64,000 nt of DNA from positions 33,220,074 to 33,284,073 of the forward strand of contig CM065299.1 of assembly GCA_032871835.1 (NCBI GenBank). Reading direction: 5' to 3'. Below are positions 22,566 to 32,768 of the stretch, one piece after another. The position numbers were made by a program, and so were the translations under genes. Under the pieces are notes generated by a model. It was given only the letters and a program-made list of their open reading frames with translations. It was not told where the DNA came from and ran no database searches. Origin of the DNA: Dipteronia dyeriana. Taxonomy: Eukaryota > Streptophyta > Magnoliopsida > Sapindales > Sapindaceae. How positions within the stretch are numbered: position 1 is the stretch's first letter; each line of letters begins with the position of its first letter.

Positions 22566-23593
22566 TGTTGACGGTAATTTTTGGATCATATAGGATTGAT
22601 CATGCGTCTAACAGGTTTTGGTAAATTGACAACGATGTCATGAAGAAAGTAGAAAAAAAGAAGAAAATATGCAATCATAAGTTTACGTAGTAAAACCCTA
22701 ATGTGGGGAAACATCCATGGTTGCTGGCGACAACGAGAAAAGTTCACAATAGTAAAATGATTATACTCACTGTTCCTTTCTTTTTTATCGTATCTCTCTC
22801 CCTATGTTTTTTTGTCTATTCGCATATCTTTCTTTATGTGTTGTTATATCTTCTTACAATGATATTATGGCTCTATTTATATGTGCATAGAACCCTAATC
22901 CTTGTTATACAAATAAGGAAATGTGATAGTGTTTTATTAGAACTGGTTACTTGTTTAAGTCATCTTTGTCTTCTTTCCTGTTCGGAGATCTTGTGCATTA
23001 AATTAGAATAATCGTAGGATACTAGTTGAATAGTCCATTTAGGACTTATTTCCTGATCCATGTGCAATCTTCTAGAAGAGCTGAGTTATTGCTTGACTTG
23101 GACTCGTTTCATGTTTGGTGTTTATCCTTCTGGAAGCTTTGAGTTCTTTCCTGAATAGAATTATCTAACACTAGAGAGGATATAGGGTTATTTCCTTATT
23201 AGAGTATAATTCTAGATTCCTTACTTGAGTAAGATCATTCTTCTTCGTATTTGAGTCGTAGTTGCCTTTAATATCTCCTAGTTATTGTTTAACTGACCAA
23301 TCATCTAATCCCGACCAGAAATGTTATGTCGATCGGATAGTTTTTACCAGATCAAATTGTCTCTACGCGATCGGCTAATTTCCCTGACCATGTTATTTGT
23401 GCCTGATCGGTTGATTTTCCAGACCATGTTATTTGTGCTCGATCGGTTAGTTTCCCCAACTATCTTGGGTAATCTCGGTTTGGCCTTGCAATCTTCTATT
23501 AATTACCTTGGATTAATCTTTCCTGGCTAATTTTTATGATGTGGCATATCTGATCATGCTGACTTGTCATGCTATCAAAAAATCCCTGTAACA
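22566..23593 (-). repeat. 5' LTR of gypsy II
   Basis: It starts TGTTGACGG and ends TGTAACA on the + strand, and is homologous to 8884-10050. It has one copy of the 172-bp segment that is duplicated in the partner, and one extra unit of a roughly 43-bp repeat (GACCATGTTATTTGTGC) near 23388-23440. The target duplication ATAGT follows. Confidence 0.85.
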
Positions 23594-23598
23594 ATAGT

Positions 23599-23887
23599 AG
23601 TTGTGATTGCAACCAATTTCTTCATGTTTTGAAGTTGATAGTAATTCATGTTTTGAAGTTGATAGTAATTGTGATTGACACCAATTTCTTCATTTTTGGG
23701 ATTATTTTTGTTGTTAAATGCATTTGTTGATTTTGGTAAAATTTACCTATATGCTTAAATGAAACATTCAAGCTTTTATGATTCATTATTTTATCATATG
23801 TCTTTTTATGTTTACCTTGTTGACTAACACTCACTTGTACCTCTTTCCACTCAGGTGTTTTTGTTTTTTTGTGTTGACAACAAAGCC
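23599..23887 (+). other. Element 1, 3' region before the envelope-like ORF
   Basis: Element 1 resumes with copies of the TTGATAGTAGTTGTGATT unit, then AT-rich sequence. TTTCCACTCAG near 23845-23855 resembles a 3' splice site shortly upstream of the ATG at 23889; a spliced message is possible but not shown. Confidence 0.5.
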
Positions 23888-23888
23888 A

Positions 23889-24115
23889 TGGGAAGAAACA
23901 AGATTTCCAATCTTATCTATCCACCAAAACCCATAGCCAAACACAAATCTACTCCAACAACCTCTAAAAAAACCTAAACCCATCAAGTTGAAAGCCTTGG
24001 GTGTTATAGGAACCAAAAAGCTTATCCAAGATAGGGGTGTTAATTTGGTTGAGGGGTTCTTACATTCATCATTCCATGCATGAAAGGGAGCATGAACAAA
24101 TTCTATTAGGGTTGT
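23889..24115 (+). pseudogene. Envelope-like ORF of element 1, N-terminal fragment
   Basis: ATGGGAAGAAACAAGATT at 23889 matches the start at 50348 in element C (MGR-K-I). A frameshift falls near 23970, after which another frame resembles the following part of the C protein (GVIGTKKLIQDRGVN against a corresponding block). The fragment ends where solo LTR D inserted, with target duplication GTTGT. The rest continues at 39634. It is far too broken to encode a protein. Confidence 0.7.
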
Positions 24116-26971
24116 TGTTAGGTTTTTGAGTCTTGTGTTGGTATAATTCTATATCAAAACAATATTTGCTTTGTATTGCTAAGTTTGTTAGGTTTTAGTT
24201 TGTGTTGACATTAATTCCATATCAAAAATGATGTTTACTTGTAATGATTTAGTTGTTTAGATTCATGATGATTCAAGCTTCAAAGAAGAATGAACAACAA
24301 GTCAAAGCAAGTTCTAAGTCTTCAAAGAGAAAGGATGCAATATGGTTCTACAAAGGTATACTAAGACCTCATCTTTCTCTTGCAAGGCTTAGGCACACAC
24401 ACACAATTCATACATTTGTATCCCTGCATCGTTGTGCACCATTATAGGCACACACATACAATTCATTCATATGTATCCCTGTATTAGTATAGAAATAACA
24501 TGTTTTGGAAAAAACATGATTGAAGACTATCTCTATGTAGTTTGCATTCTAGTGTGAATTGTGTTTGTTTGTATATATATTTGTATAACATGGATATTGA
24601 ACTTGAATTTAGTCTTAAATCATTCTTGTTTGAGTTCCGGTAATTTCGGTTACTCATACTATTAATTTCAAGTTCTAAGTCAAAAGATAATACACTTTCA
24701 ACTCATGTTGCATACATTGTCTTTATCTTCATATATCGAGTTGAATTATTATTTTCTGGGTTGAGTATCTTATATGTCCATGTCCGTGAGAGAGTCATGG
24801 TTCGTAATCCTTAAACGGATTCAAATTCTGTGTTTGGAGGCCAGAGAACGGTCAAAGAACGTGAGAGGAGTGCAAGGGAGTTGCACCTTGACCAAATGTC
24901 AACAAGAGTTGCAAGCCCGAGATGGCGCGTGGCCATCTCGTCTGCAACTCCTTGCTGCCTCAAGATGCCCACGTGCCATTTCGGGGAAGCAATAAAAAAG
25001 GAGGGCAATTTGGTCTTTTAGCTTCATTCTTTCCCTCTCCTTTATATTCCTCTTCCCTCTCACACTTCATTCTAAGAAGAAATTTAAAATTGAGTGCAAA
25101 AATTTTCTCTCTACATTTTCTCACCTTCCAAACACTATAACTTCTTCATTTGAACTTTGATTTGAGTGATTCAAAGTTGAGAGTGTTTGTCTATTCATCC
25201 TCCAACTTTTCTCTGAAGGTTGGAGTGAGTTTTATTGCTGTTTTTGGAGTCTAAACTCAAAAAAACGGGACTGCACCAAAATCAACTAAGGTATTGATTT
25301 TCTCTCAAAGTTTTCTCTTAAAACTTGGTCAATTGCCTTGGTTTTTCTTCTTCAACATATATATGTGTATTGCAAGTGTTTTAATTTGAGTTTTGAACTC
25401 TTTTAAAGCTAGGTTGAGTTTCAATTGAATCTTACATGTTGATTTAGGTTTTGATTTTGCCTATGTTTTCACATGTTTGGGATTGTATTGTGCTAGCTTT
25501 GATTCTAGGACTAATTGATGATCTTTGATTGATTGATTTTGTGAAAAATAGTTCCTCACATGTATTAGGCTCTCTTGGCCAAATTCTCACAATGATACAT
25601 GTGCTTATGTTCTTTTGAGCTATTCATGTGTTTTGTTGAATCTATGAATAGGAATATACTCTAGAACTTTAGCTTTAATCTAAATAACTTTGTCATATGA
25701 TTTTAGCATGTTATTGGTTTATGTGATTTAAAATTGATTATATGATTAATTGAACATATCTTGTGCTTCAAGTTTTAGATCTATGCATGTATCTAGTTTG
25801 TAATTAATGTTGAACATATCTTACATGATCTAGATGGATTAAACATGCATGATTGACTAGGCTACATTTGTTTTGTGCATTCATGCTCATGTCTAGTAAT
25901 TTCCATAGGATGTGTTGATCATAAAATTCTATGTTATGTGCTTGTTTGCGTTTTGCATTCATGATCACCTAGACGCCTTGTGAGAAGGAAGTCTTGACAA
26001 TAGGTGTGAGACCTATGTTGTTGAGCAAAAAAGTCTTGGCAAGAGGTGTGAGAACTTGGATTGTCAAGCAAGGAAGTCTTGGCTAGAGTCGAGAGAACTC
26101 AGATAGTCAAGCAAGAAGTCTTACCTAGGGTCGTGACGATGTTAGGTCCTAGGGGTGATTGTTAGGTCCTAGATTTATGTTGGCTTGATTCCATAACAAA
26201 ACTTCATTTCTTTGTATTGCTTAGTTGCTTAAGTGGTTCGTGATGATAAGTGCTTCAAGGAAGAAAAGCAACTTCTCATGATGCAAAGTTCATCTTTAAG
26301 AGGATTGGTACTATTCTTGGATGCTAAGGTATCGAGATCCTTCTTCCTCTTGCAAGGCGTAGGCACACACGCACATATCATACATTTGTGTCCATGCATC
26401 GTTGTGCATCTTTATGCGCACACACACACAATTCATTCATATGTGTCCCTGCTTTGTTGTGCATCTTTAAATGTGCACATAAACACAATTCATACATTTG
26501 TGTCCCTGTATCGTAGCACATCATTTGGTATAACACTTTCACACACTTGAAGTTGAATGCTCATGCATTAGTTTGAAAGTAACATGTTTTTGGAAAATGT
26601 ATGATTGGAGACTATCTCTATGTAGTATGCATTCTTGTGTGAAATGTGTTTGTTTGTTTATATGTTTGTATAACATGGATCTTGAACTTGAATTTAGTCT
26701 TAAATCATTCTTGATTGAGATCCGGTCATTTCGGTTACTCGTACCATTGATTTCAAGTTCTAAGACAAAATAAACTACACTTTCATTTCAGGTGCATACA
26801 ATGTCTTCGCCTTTGTATATCGAGTTGAATTATAATTTTCTGGGTTGAGTATCTTATATGTCCATGTCCATGAGGGAGTCTTGGTTTGTAATCTTCAAAT
26901 AAATTTGAATTCGGAGTTTGGAGGCCAAAGAACGGTAGAAGAACGCGAGGAGAGCGCAAGGGGTGAGGTGC

Positions 26972-27070
26972 GATGGCTTAAGCCATCATCATGCACCAAC
27001 CCGAGATGGCGCGTGGCCATCTCGGCCCCAAGAGTGTTATGCCCCGAAATGCCCACGTGCCATCTCGGGG
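26972..27070 (+). promoter_or_regulatory. Palindrome cluster in LTR B (candidate promoter-proximal element)
   Basis: There are three dyads in 100 bp. GATGGCTTAAGCCATC (26972-26987) is a perfect 16-bp palindrome. CCGAGATGGC and GCCATCTCGG (27001-27025) pair perfectly around 5 nt. CCCCGAAATG and CATCTCGGGG (27042-27070) pair with one mismatch around a CACGTG core (27054-27059). A TATA-like stretch follows about 80 bp downstream (TTATATA in the 3' LTR, near 35238). The same arrangement is in the 3' LTR at 35064-35164. Palindromic motifs in Sirevirus LTRs have been reported; the regulatory role is inference. Confidence 0.6.
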
Positions 27071-27889
27071 AGACACTAATGAAAGAAGGGCAAAATGGTT
27101 CTTTGGCTTTTCACTCTTTAAAAACTCTCATTGCCTCTCATTCCTTATAGGTAGAGAAAATTGAAATTGAAGAACAATTGCAGAATTTTTCTCTAAACAT
27201 TTTGATTTTTGTTTTTGTGATAACTTCATTTCTACTCCGTATCACTTGATTCAAAAACCGATTTCGAGTGTCTTGAAGAGTTCTATTAATCCCAATAATT
27301 TCCAGAACTAAAGGATATCTACATTTTCCAATGTGATCTGATATTTAGTTCGTGATTGCATCCTTGTTGGTAAAATCATCTTCTTCTTAGTTTTTTTCTT
27401 AGATCTTCTTATTGATTGATGTTATTTGATTAAGAAGCATGACTAGGATGATTTTGATATCATCTTGTGGTTTGTTGATTTGATGTTCAAGTTAGGCTAG
27501 ATTTGTGATATATTGAATGATTTGTGCTAAACTTGATAAACATGAAATTGTTTCTAGAAATCTTTTGTTCTTATGCTTGATTGATTGTTTGTAGATCTAA
27601 TTTCATTTTAATAAGAATTAGGTTTTGTTTCAATTGATGTTCATATTTTCATATCTATGTTCTTAGTTGATAACATGCTTAGGTTGTCTAAATGCATTTG
27701 TGATTGATCTTTGAAAGCATAATCTAGTCATCTAATTGCATGTCCATAGAATTTGTTAATCATCATTTTCTATGTTGAGTGCTTATTTGCGATTTGCATT
27801 CATGATCACTTAGATGCCTTGTGAAGAGGTAGAAAGTCTCATATCTTAGAGTGATTCTTTGATTTGAGCATTTGTAAGTCTTAGCTAGA

Positions 27890-28130
27890 GTCGGGAGGAC
27901 TTGGATAGCTAAGCAATTGGAAGTCTAGACAAGAGGTGTGAAACCTCGGTTTGTTGAGCAAGGAAGTCTTGGCAAGAGGTGTGAAGCCTCGGATTGTCAA
28001 GCAAGGAAGTCTTAGCTAGAGGTGTGAAGCCTTGGATAGTCAGGCAAGAAGTCTTGCCTAGGATCTGGAGGATCTGGATAGGTGTGCAAGAAATCTTCCT
28101 AGAGACAGGGGGTCTTGGATAGGAAGTCGG
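27890..28130 (+). repeat. LTR minisatellite in B (about 43-bp units)
   Basis: About five imperfect units of the type GAAGTCTTGGCAAGAGG plus TGTGAAGCCTCGGATTG plus TCAAGCAAG. Related arrays are in A (25980-26139, 36492-36640), B 3' (35940-36190), C (46130-46400, 53685-53910), D (38830-39120) and, inverted, H (62870-63080). Confidence 0.75.
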
Positions 28131-28428
28131 CTTAGTAGATCATTAGGTTCAAGATAGAGTGAGAGTGAGAGCTCGTAGAGCATGTGTGATTGCTTGAGTG
28201 TGTAACTCTATTTGAAATAGTGGATTTGCTTTTGCCTGTGGTTGTGGAATCAACCCGTGGATGTTTCCTCTTTGGAGGTTTAACCACATAAATATCGTGT
28301 GTCTTTGTTTGCAATTTTCATTAAGCATTTAGAATTGCATTGCTTTCAAAAGAAGTTAAAAATTGGAGCATATACCTATTCACCCCCCTCTAGGTATATT
28401 TCACTACAAAGATAATGGAAATTTCAAT

Positions 28429-28441
28429 TGGTATCAGAGCC
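28429..28441 (+). other. Primer-binding site of Sirevirus B
   Basis: TGGTATCAGAGCC, a perfect complement to the usual initiator-methionine tRNA 3' end, 2 nt after the LTR. Confidence 0.92.
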
Positions 28442-28503
28442 GGTGTCTAAACGCACTTAGATAGATCTTCTTTGTAGTGTTTGTTATCTTCATTTGTTCC
28501 ATC

Positions 28504-29660
28504 ATGATTAAAGAAATGTATTCTTTTATGGCTTCTTTTGTTGAAGGTGAATCTATTGACTTAGATGATCAAAAGATCAAAGATCTTACTCAAGAAAATG
28601 AAAGGGTCTCTAAGATCAATAAGTCTCTCACTAAGAAGTTAGAAAATTATGATTGTAGCTCAAAATGTGTTATTGATCTAAATGACAAAATTCTTATTCT
28701 TGAGAAAAACTTGATTGATAGCAATGATAGATTAAGTATTTTGAAGCATGAAATTGAGCAAAGAGATGAATCTCTTGATCGTGCTAGGAGAATTGAAAAT
28801 GTGCTTAGAGCAAAACTAAATGAGCATGAAAATCAAAAGAAAGTGCTTAATGACAAACTTAATGAGGCTAAAGATATGATTAACAAGATGTTATCTAGCT
28901 CTAACAAAGTGAAAGCTCTCATTAAGGCTGGAAAGCCTTCAAGCGACAAAAGAGGTTTAGGATATGTTAATGAAAAATCAACTCCTTCATCTAACAAATC
29001 TACTTTTATCAAAGCTTGTAGCAATTTAAATGTAGGTACACTCTCTAACGGTAAAGCCATGAATGCTACCGGAGGTTCCTCAACATCAACAATGAAAGTC
29101 AAAGAAAAGACTCAACAATGCCAAAGATAAGCTACATCATCAACAAATGCAAAAGGCAAGAAATCTAGTGTTGCATGCCAAAGAGGTAAAAATGTGAGAA
29201 GGCAAAATGAGTTCAATGCTCAAGCAAATGGTAAACTTATCAAATTCATACATATTTGTCATTATTGCAACATGGTAGGACACATAAGACCTAGATGTTA
29301 TGAATACATTCGTAAATGTAGAATTGCCAATGATTTGCATGATATGTCTTTGAATGGTCCTAGGCAATCATCCATGTATGGATCTAGAATTAGACCTAAG
29401 AAGACCTTGGAAAAGCATGTTGAGAATAAATGTGTTGATGATTTGTTTGTTAAATCTTGTGTTGTGCCTCGTTCTACTATGCATAAGAAAGTTGATAATG
29501 CTTTGTTTGAATTGTTTGAAAATGTGACTTATAGAGTCAATGTGCCTAAAAACAAGTCAAAGCATGTTAATAAAAGTAGGAATGAGAAACTTGTCAAGAA
29601 AGTTTGGGTTAAGAAGAACAAAACACAATGTTTGGTTACACAATATGCTTTAAGAGCTAA
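28504..29660 (+). pseudogene. Sirevirus B Gag, capsid part missing
   Basis: An open frame at 28504-29130 begins soon after the primer site. It encodes an acidic coiled coil (KIKDLTQENERVSKINKS and on) ending in a KPSSDKRGLGYV block that matches the region following the Gag coiled coil in J. The capsid-type N-terminus and first zinc knuckle found in J and C are absent. TAA at 29128-29130 interrupts; the same frame continues to a CCHC knuckle CHYCNMVGHIRPRC at 29257-29298 and then to the protease. Without a capsid region it would depend on Gag from another element. ATG 28504 is the likely start; an earlier in-frame ATG at 28477 is closer to the primer site. Confidence 0.8.
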
Positions 29661-31106
29661 TTTATCCTATTGTTGGTACCTAGATAGCGGTTGCTCTACG
29701 AATATGACCGGTAACAAGGAATTTTTTAAGAATCTTGTTATGAATGATGGTGGATGGGTTACATTTGGTGATGGCGCCAAAAAGCAAGTTCTAGGCAAGG
29801 GAACAATTTGTATCCCCGGATTGCCTAAACTTCGTGACACCTTGTATGTAGATGGTCTACAAGCTAATCTTATAAGCATCACTCACTTATGTGAAATTTT
29901 TAAAGAAGTTAGCTTTAACAAGGATATGTGCACGATAATTGATAAAAAGGGCAAAACTGTTTTGAAAGTCAAAAGGTCTTAGGACAATTGCTATTGTTTA
30001 GAGGTTGATCCACTAACATGTAATATGGCACATGAGTGCAACAAGCTTGAATTATGGCATGAAAGATTAGGCCACATGAATTATAAAGATTTAAAGATCT
30101 TGAAAAATATGACATTGCTAGAGGTATTCCTAGTCTTGGTAAGAAGCTTGATGGTGTTTGTGAACCTTGTCAATTAGTTAAACAAACAAAAGTGTCTCAT
30201 AAAAAGAACAGTAATCTTGCTACCAAGAAGCTCTTAGAACTTGTGCATATGGACCTAATGGAACCAATCCAAACTGAAAGCATAAATGGCAAGAAATACA
30301 TTTTTGTATGTGTTGATGATTTTTCTCGGTTTGCTTGGGTATATTTTCTTAGGGATAAGACCGAAACTTTTGGTTACTTTAAGAAATTTTGTAATCAAGT
30401 TCAAAATGAAAAAGGTCTTGGAATTAAGAAAATATGTCGTATTAGTGATTATGGGAGTGAATTTGAAAATGCTAGATTTAGTGAGTTTTTTGATGATTAT
30501 GGGATTTTACATGAGTTCTCGGCTCCTAGAACTCCTCAACAAAATGGTATTGTTGAGAGGAAGAATCGTGTCTTGCAAGAGATGGCTAAGGTCATGCTCA
30601 ATACCAAGAAAGTCCCTAGAAATCTTTGGACCAAAGCGGTCAATACCGCATGCTATGTCACTAATAGAGTTTTTAGAAGGCCCGTCACAAAACAAACCTC
30701 CTATGAACTTTGGAAGGGCAAGAAGCCCAATGTGAGTTATTTCCACACTTTTGGGAGTAAGTTTTTTAATTTGAATGATAGAGATCTCTTAGGAAAGTTT
30801 GATGCTAAAAGTGATATTGGTCTCTTTCTTGGGTATGCTAATAATAGTCGTGCATATAGAGTGTTCAACTTGAAAACTAAGACTATTATGGAATCTATTA
30901 ATGTGAAAATAGATGATCTTAGCATACTTGATTTGTGTGATAATCATGGTGTCAATGAACCTAAAGAACATTTGTTGAATGACACTAAAACACCTATTGA
31001 TGTGACTAGTTGTGATGAAAGTGAGTCTAGTCATAATGATGAGAATGGTAGTGTTGCTAGAGAAGAAAGTCAAGAGTTAGAAAATGGTTTGAATGATGAC
31101 CAATAA
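29661..31106 (+). pseudogene. Sirevirus B protease and integrase
   Basis: Protease motif WYLDSGCSTNMTG, DSG at 29683-29691. TAG at 29980 and a 1-nt frameshift near 30109 interrupt the GAG-pre-integrase zinc region (WHERLGHMNYKDL). From 30192 the frame is open to TAA at 31104. It includes LVHMDLMEP with the first catalytic Asp (30252-30254), ISDYGSEFENA with the second, and PQQNGIVERKNR with the Glu. The residue before the second Asp is Ser as usual, but the preceding Arg of the RSD motif reads Ile. The domain inserts cDNA into the genome in the family. Confidence 0.87.
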
Positions 31107-31139
31107 GATGTTGAAAATTCTAATTCTAGACTTAGGAAC

Positions 31140-32768
31140 ATGCATTATCAACAAGACATCATAGGTGATTTGAATAAAGGGGTTAGAACTAGAAGGCAAC
31201 TAGCTAACCAAATTTCATATGTTTGCTACAATTCTCAAATTGAGCCTAAGAATATTACGGAAGCAATTATTGATGAATATTGGGTTAATTCCATGCAAGA
31301 AGAACTAAATCAATTTGAGAGGAATGAAGTGTGGTCATTAGTTCCTAGACCAAAAGATATCAATGTGATTGGTACAAAATGGGTGTTTAGGAATAAGACC
31401 GATGAATGTGGCACGATTGTGAGAAATAAATCAATACTAGTGGCTCAAGGATACACTCAAGTTGAAGGTGTAGACTTTGATGAGACTTTTGCACCCGTTG
31501 CACGTCTTGAGTCCATTAGGCTTTTGTTGTCCATCGCATGTCTTAAGAAATTCAAATTGTTTCAAATGGATGTCAAAAGTGCTTTTCTCAATGGATACCT
31601 TCAAGAAGAAGTGTATGTTGAACAACCTAAGGGTTTTGTAGACCCACACTCTCTTAATCATGTGTTTAAGTTGAAAAAGGCTCTTTATGGCCTTAAGCAA
31701 GCACCTAGAGCTTGGTATGATAGGTTGACTCAATATCTTATTGACAACCAATATAGAAGAGGTGGTATTGATAGAACATTATTTGTCAAGCATTATAACA
31801 ATGACATTTTTGTTGCACAAATATATGTTGATGATATAGTGTTTGGGTCTACATGTAAAACCAAGGTTGACAATTTTGTGAATGTGATGTCAAGAGAATT
31901 TGAAATGAGTATGGTAGGTGAACTCAATTACTTTATAGGCATGCAAGTGAAACAATCTAGCAATGGTATCATGTTGTCTCAATCTAAATATGCTAGAAAT
32001 CTTGTTAAGAAATTTGGCCTTAAAAGTGGAAAAGAATTTGAAACACCTATGAGTACAACATTAAAACTTGACAAAGATGAAAATGGAAAAAATGTTGATC
32101 AAAGTCTCTATAGGAGCATGATAGGTAGCCTTCTCTACCTAACGTCAAGTAGGCCGGATATTTGTTTTAGTGTAGGTTTGTGTGCTAGGTTTCAAGCTAA
32201 TCCAAAAGAATCTCACTTGAAAGCCGTTAAAAGAATTATTAGGTATATAAAAGGAACACATAATCTTGGTTTATTCTATTCCTTTGATACTAATGATATT
32301 CTTGTTGGCTATTGTGATACGGATTGGGCGGGAAATATTGATGATCGTAAAAGCACATCGGGCGGTTGCTTTTACTTGGGGAATAATTTGATTGCTTGGC
32401 AAAGCAAGAAACGAAATTCTGTTCCTCTTTCATCATCCGAAGCCGAGTACATTGCGGCCAGAAGTGCTTGCACACAACTTCTATGGATGAAACAAATTCT
32501 CAAGGATCATGAGATAAATCAAGGTAAAATGACTCTCTATTATGATAATATGAGTGCCATTAACATCTCTAAAAATCCTGTTCAACACTCATGCACAAAG
32601 CATATAGACATTAGGCATCATTTCATTAGAGAACTTGTTGAACATTCAATAGTAACTCTTGAACATATGCCTACTAAGAATCAACTTGCGGACTTGTTCA
32701 CAAAGCCCTTGGACAAAGAGAGATTTGTATCTCCTAGAAGATCCATTGGCATGATTTGTGTTGATTAA
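31140..32768 (+). CDS. Sirevirus B reverse transcriptase and RNase H, open frame
   Basis: 542 codons open from 31140 to TAA at 32766-32768, in frame with the integrase part after the single stop at 31104. The RT (RVT_2) has [44 protein letters not shown] and YVDD at 31824-31835. RNase H has [45 protein letters not shown] and [10 protein letters not shown]. No catalytic residue of RT looks changed. The ATG is only the first Met after the stop, not a natural start; the native product is a gag-pol polyprotein. It is the only intact RT in the window. Confidence 0.92.
   Translation: MHYQQDIIGDLNKGVRTRRQLANQISYVCYNSQIEPKNITEAIIDEYWVNSMQEELNQFERNEVWSLVPRPKDINVIGTKWVFRNKTDECGTIVRNKSILVAQGYTQVEGVDFDETFAPVARLESIRLLLSIACLKKFKLFQMDVKSAFLNGYLQEEVYVEQPKGFVDPHSLNHVFKLKKALYGLKQAPRAWYDRLTQYLIDNQYRRGGIDRTLFVKHYNNDIFVAQIYVDDIVFGSTCKTKVDNFVNVMSREFEMSMVGELNYFIGMQVKQSSNGIMLSQSKYARNLVKKFGLKSGKEFETPMSTTLKLDKDENGKNVDQSLYRSMIGSLLYLTSSRPDICFSVGLCARFQANPKESHLKAVKRIIRYIKGTHNLGLFYSFDTNDILVGYCDTDWAGNIDDRKSTSGGCFYLGNNLIAWQSKKRNSVPLSSSEAEYIAARSACTQLLWMKQILKDHEINQGKMTLYYDNMSAINISKNPVQHSCTKHIDIRHHFIRELVEHSIVTLEHMPTKNQLADLFTKPLDKERFVSPRRSIGMICVD

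Larger units (their letters stand above)
8884..23593 (-). mobile_element. Gypsy II: Ty3/gypsy element, pol-less, interrupted by Sirevirus J
   Basis: Long terminal repeats at 8884-10050 and 22566-23593 are flanked by an exact 5-bp target duplication ATAGT (8879-8883 and 23594-23598). A polypurine tract lies inside the left LTR and a candidate primer site inside the right one, so the element reads on the minus strand. Its internal part holds gag (N-terminus at 21965-22370, remainder at 11140-12377), then about 1.1 kb of noncoding sequence. No protease, RT or integrase is seen. Sirevirus J sits inside gag. Confidence 0.85.
26140..28426 (+). repeat. 5' LTR of Sirevirus B
   Basis: It begins TGTTAGGTCCTAG at 26140, and the same 13 bp recur at 26160, giving a 20-bp duplication at the very end of the LTR that the 3' LTR lacks. 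U3 carries three units of a CA-rich repeat (26360-26530). A palindrome cluster is at 26972-27070. The minisatellite is at 27890-28130. The U5 end has ATTCACCCCCCTC (28379) and TTTCA. Confidence 0.87.

Noticed and set aside
24774..25140. Several overlapping ORFs on both strands around 24.8-25.1 kb
   Set aside because: They coincide with the palindromes of LTR A; equivalents exist in the other LTRs, and the mirrored ORFs are a by-product of dyad symmetry.
27890..28130. CRISPR-like array
   Set aside because: The repeats are contiguous and imperfect with no unique spacers; it is a minisatellite in an LTR of a plant retrotransposon.
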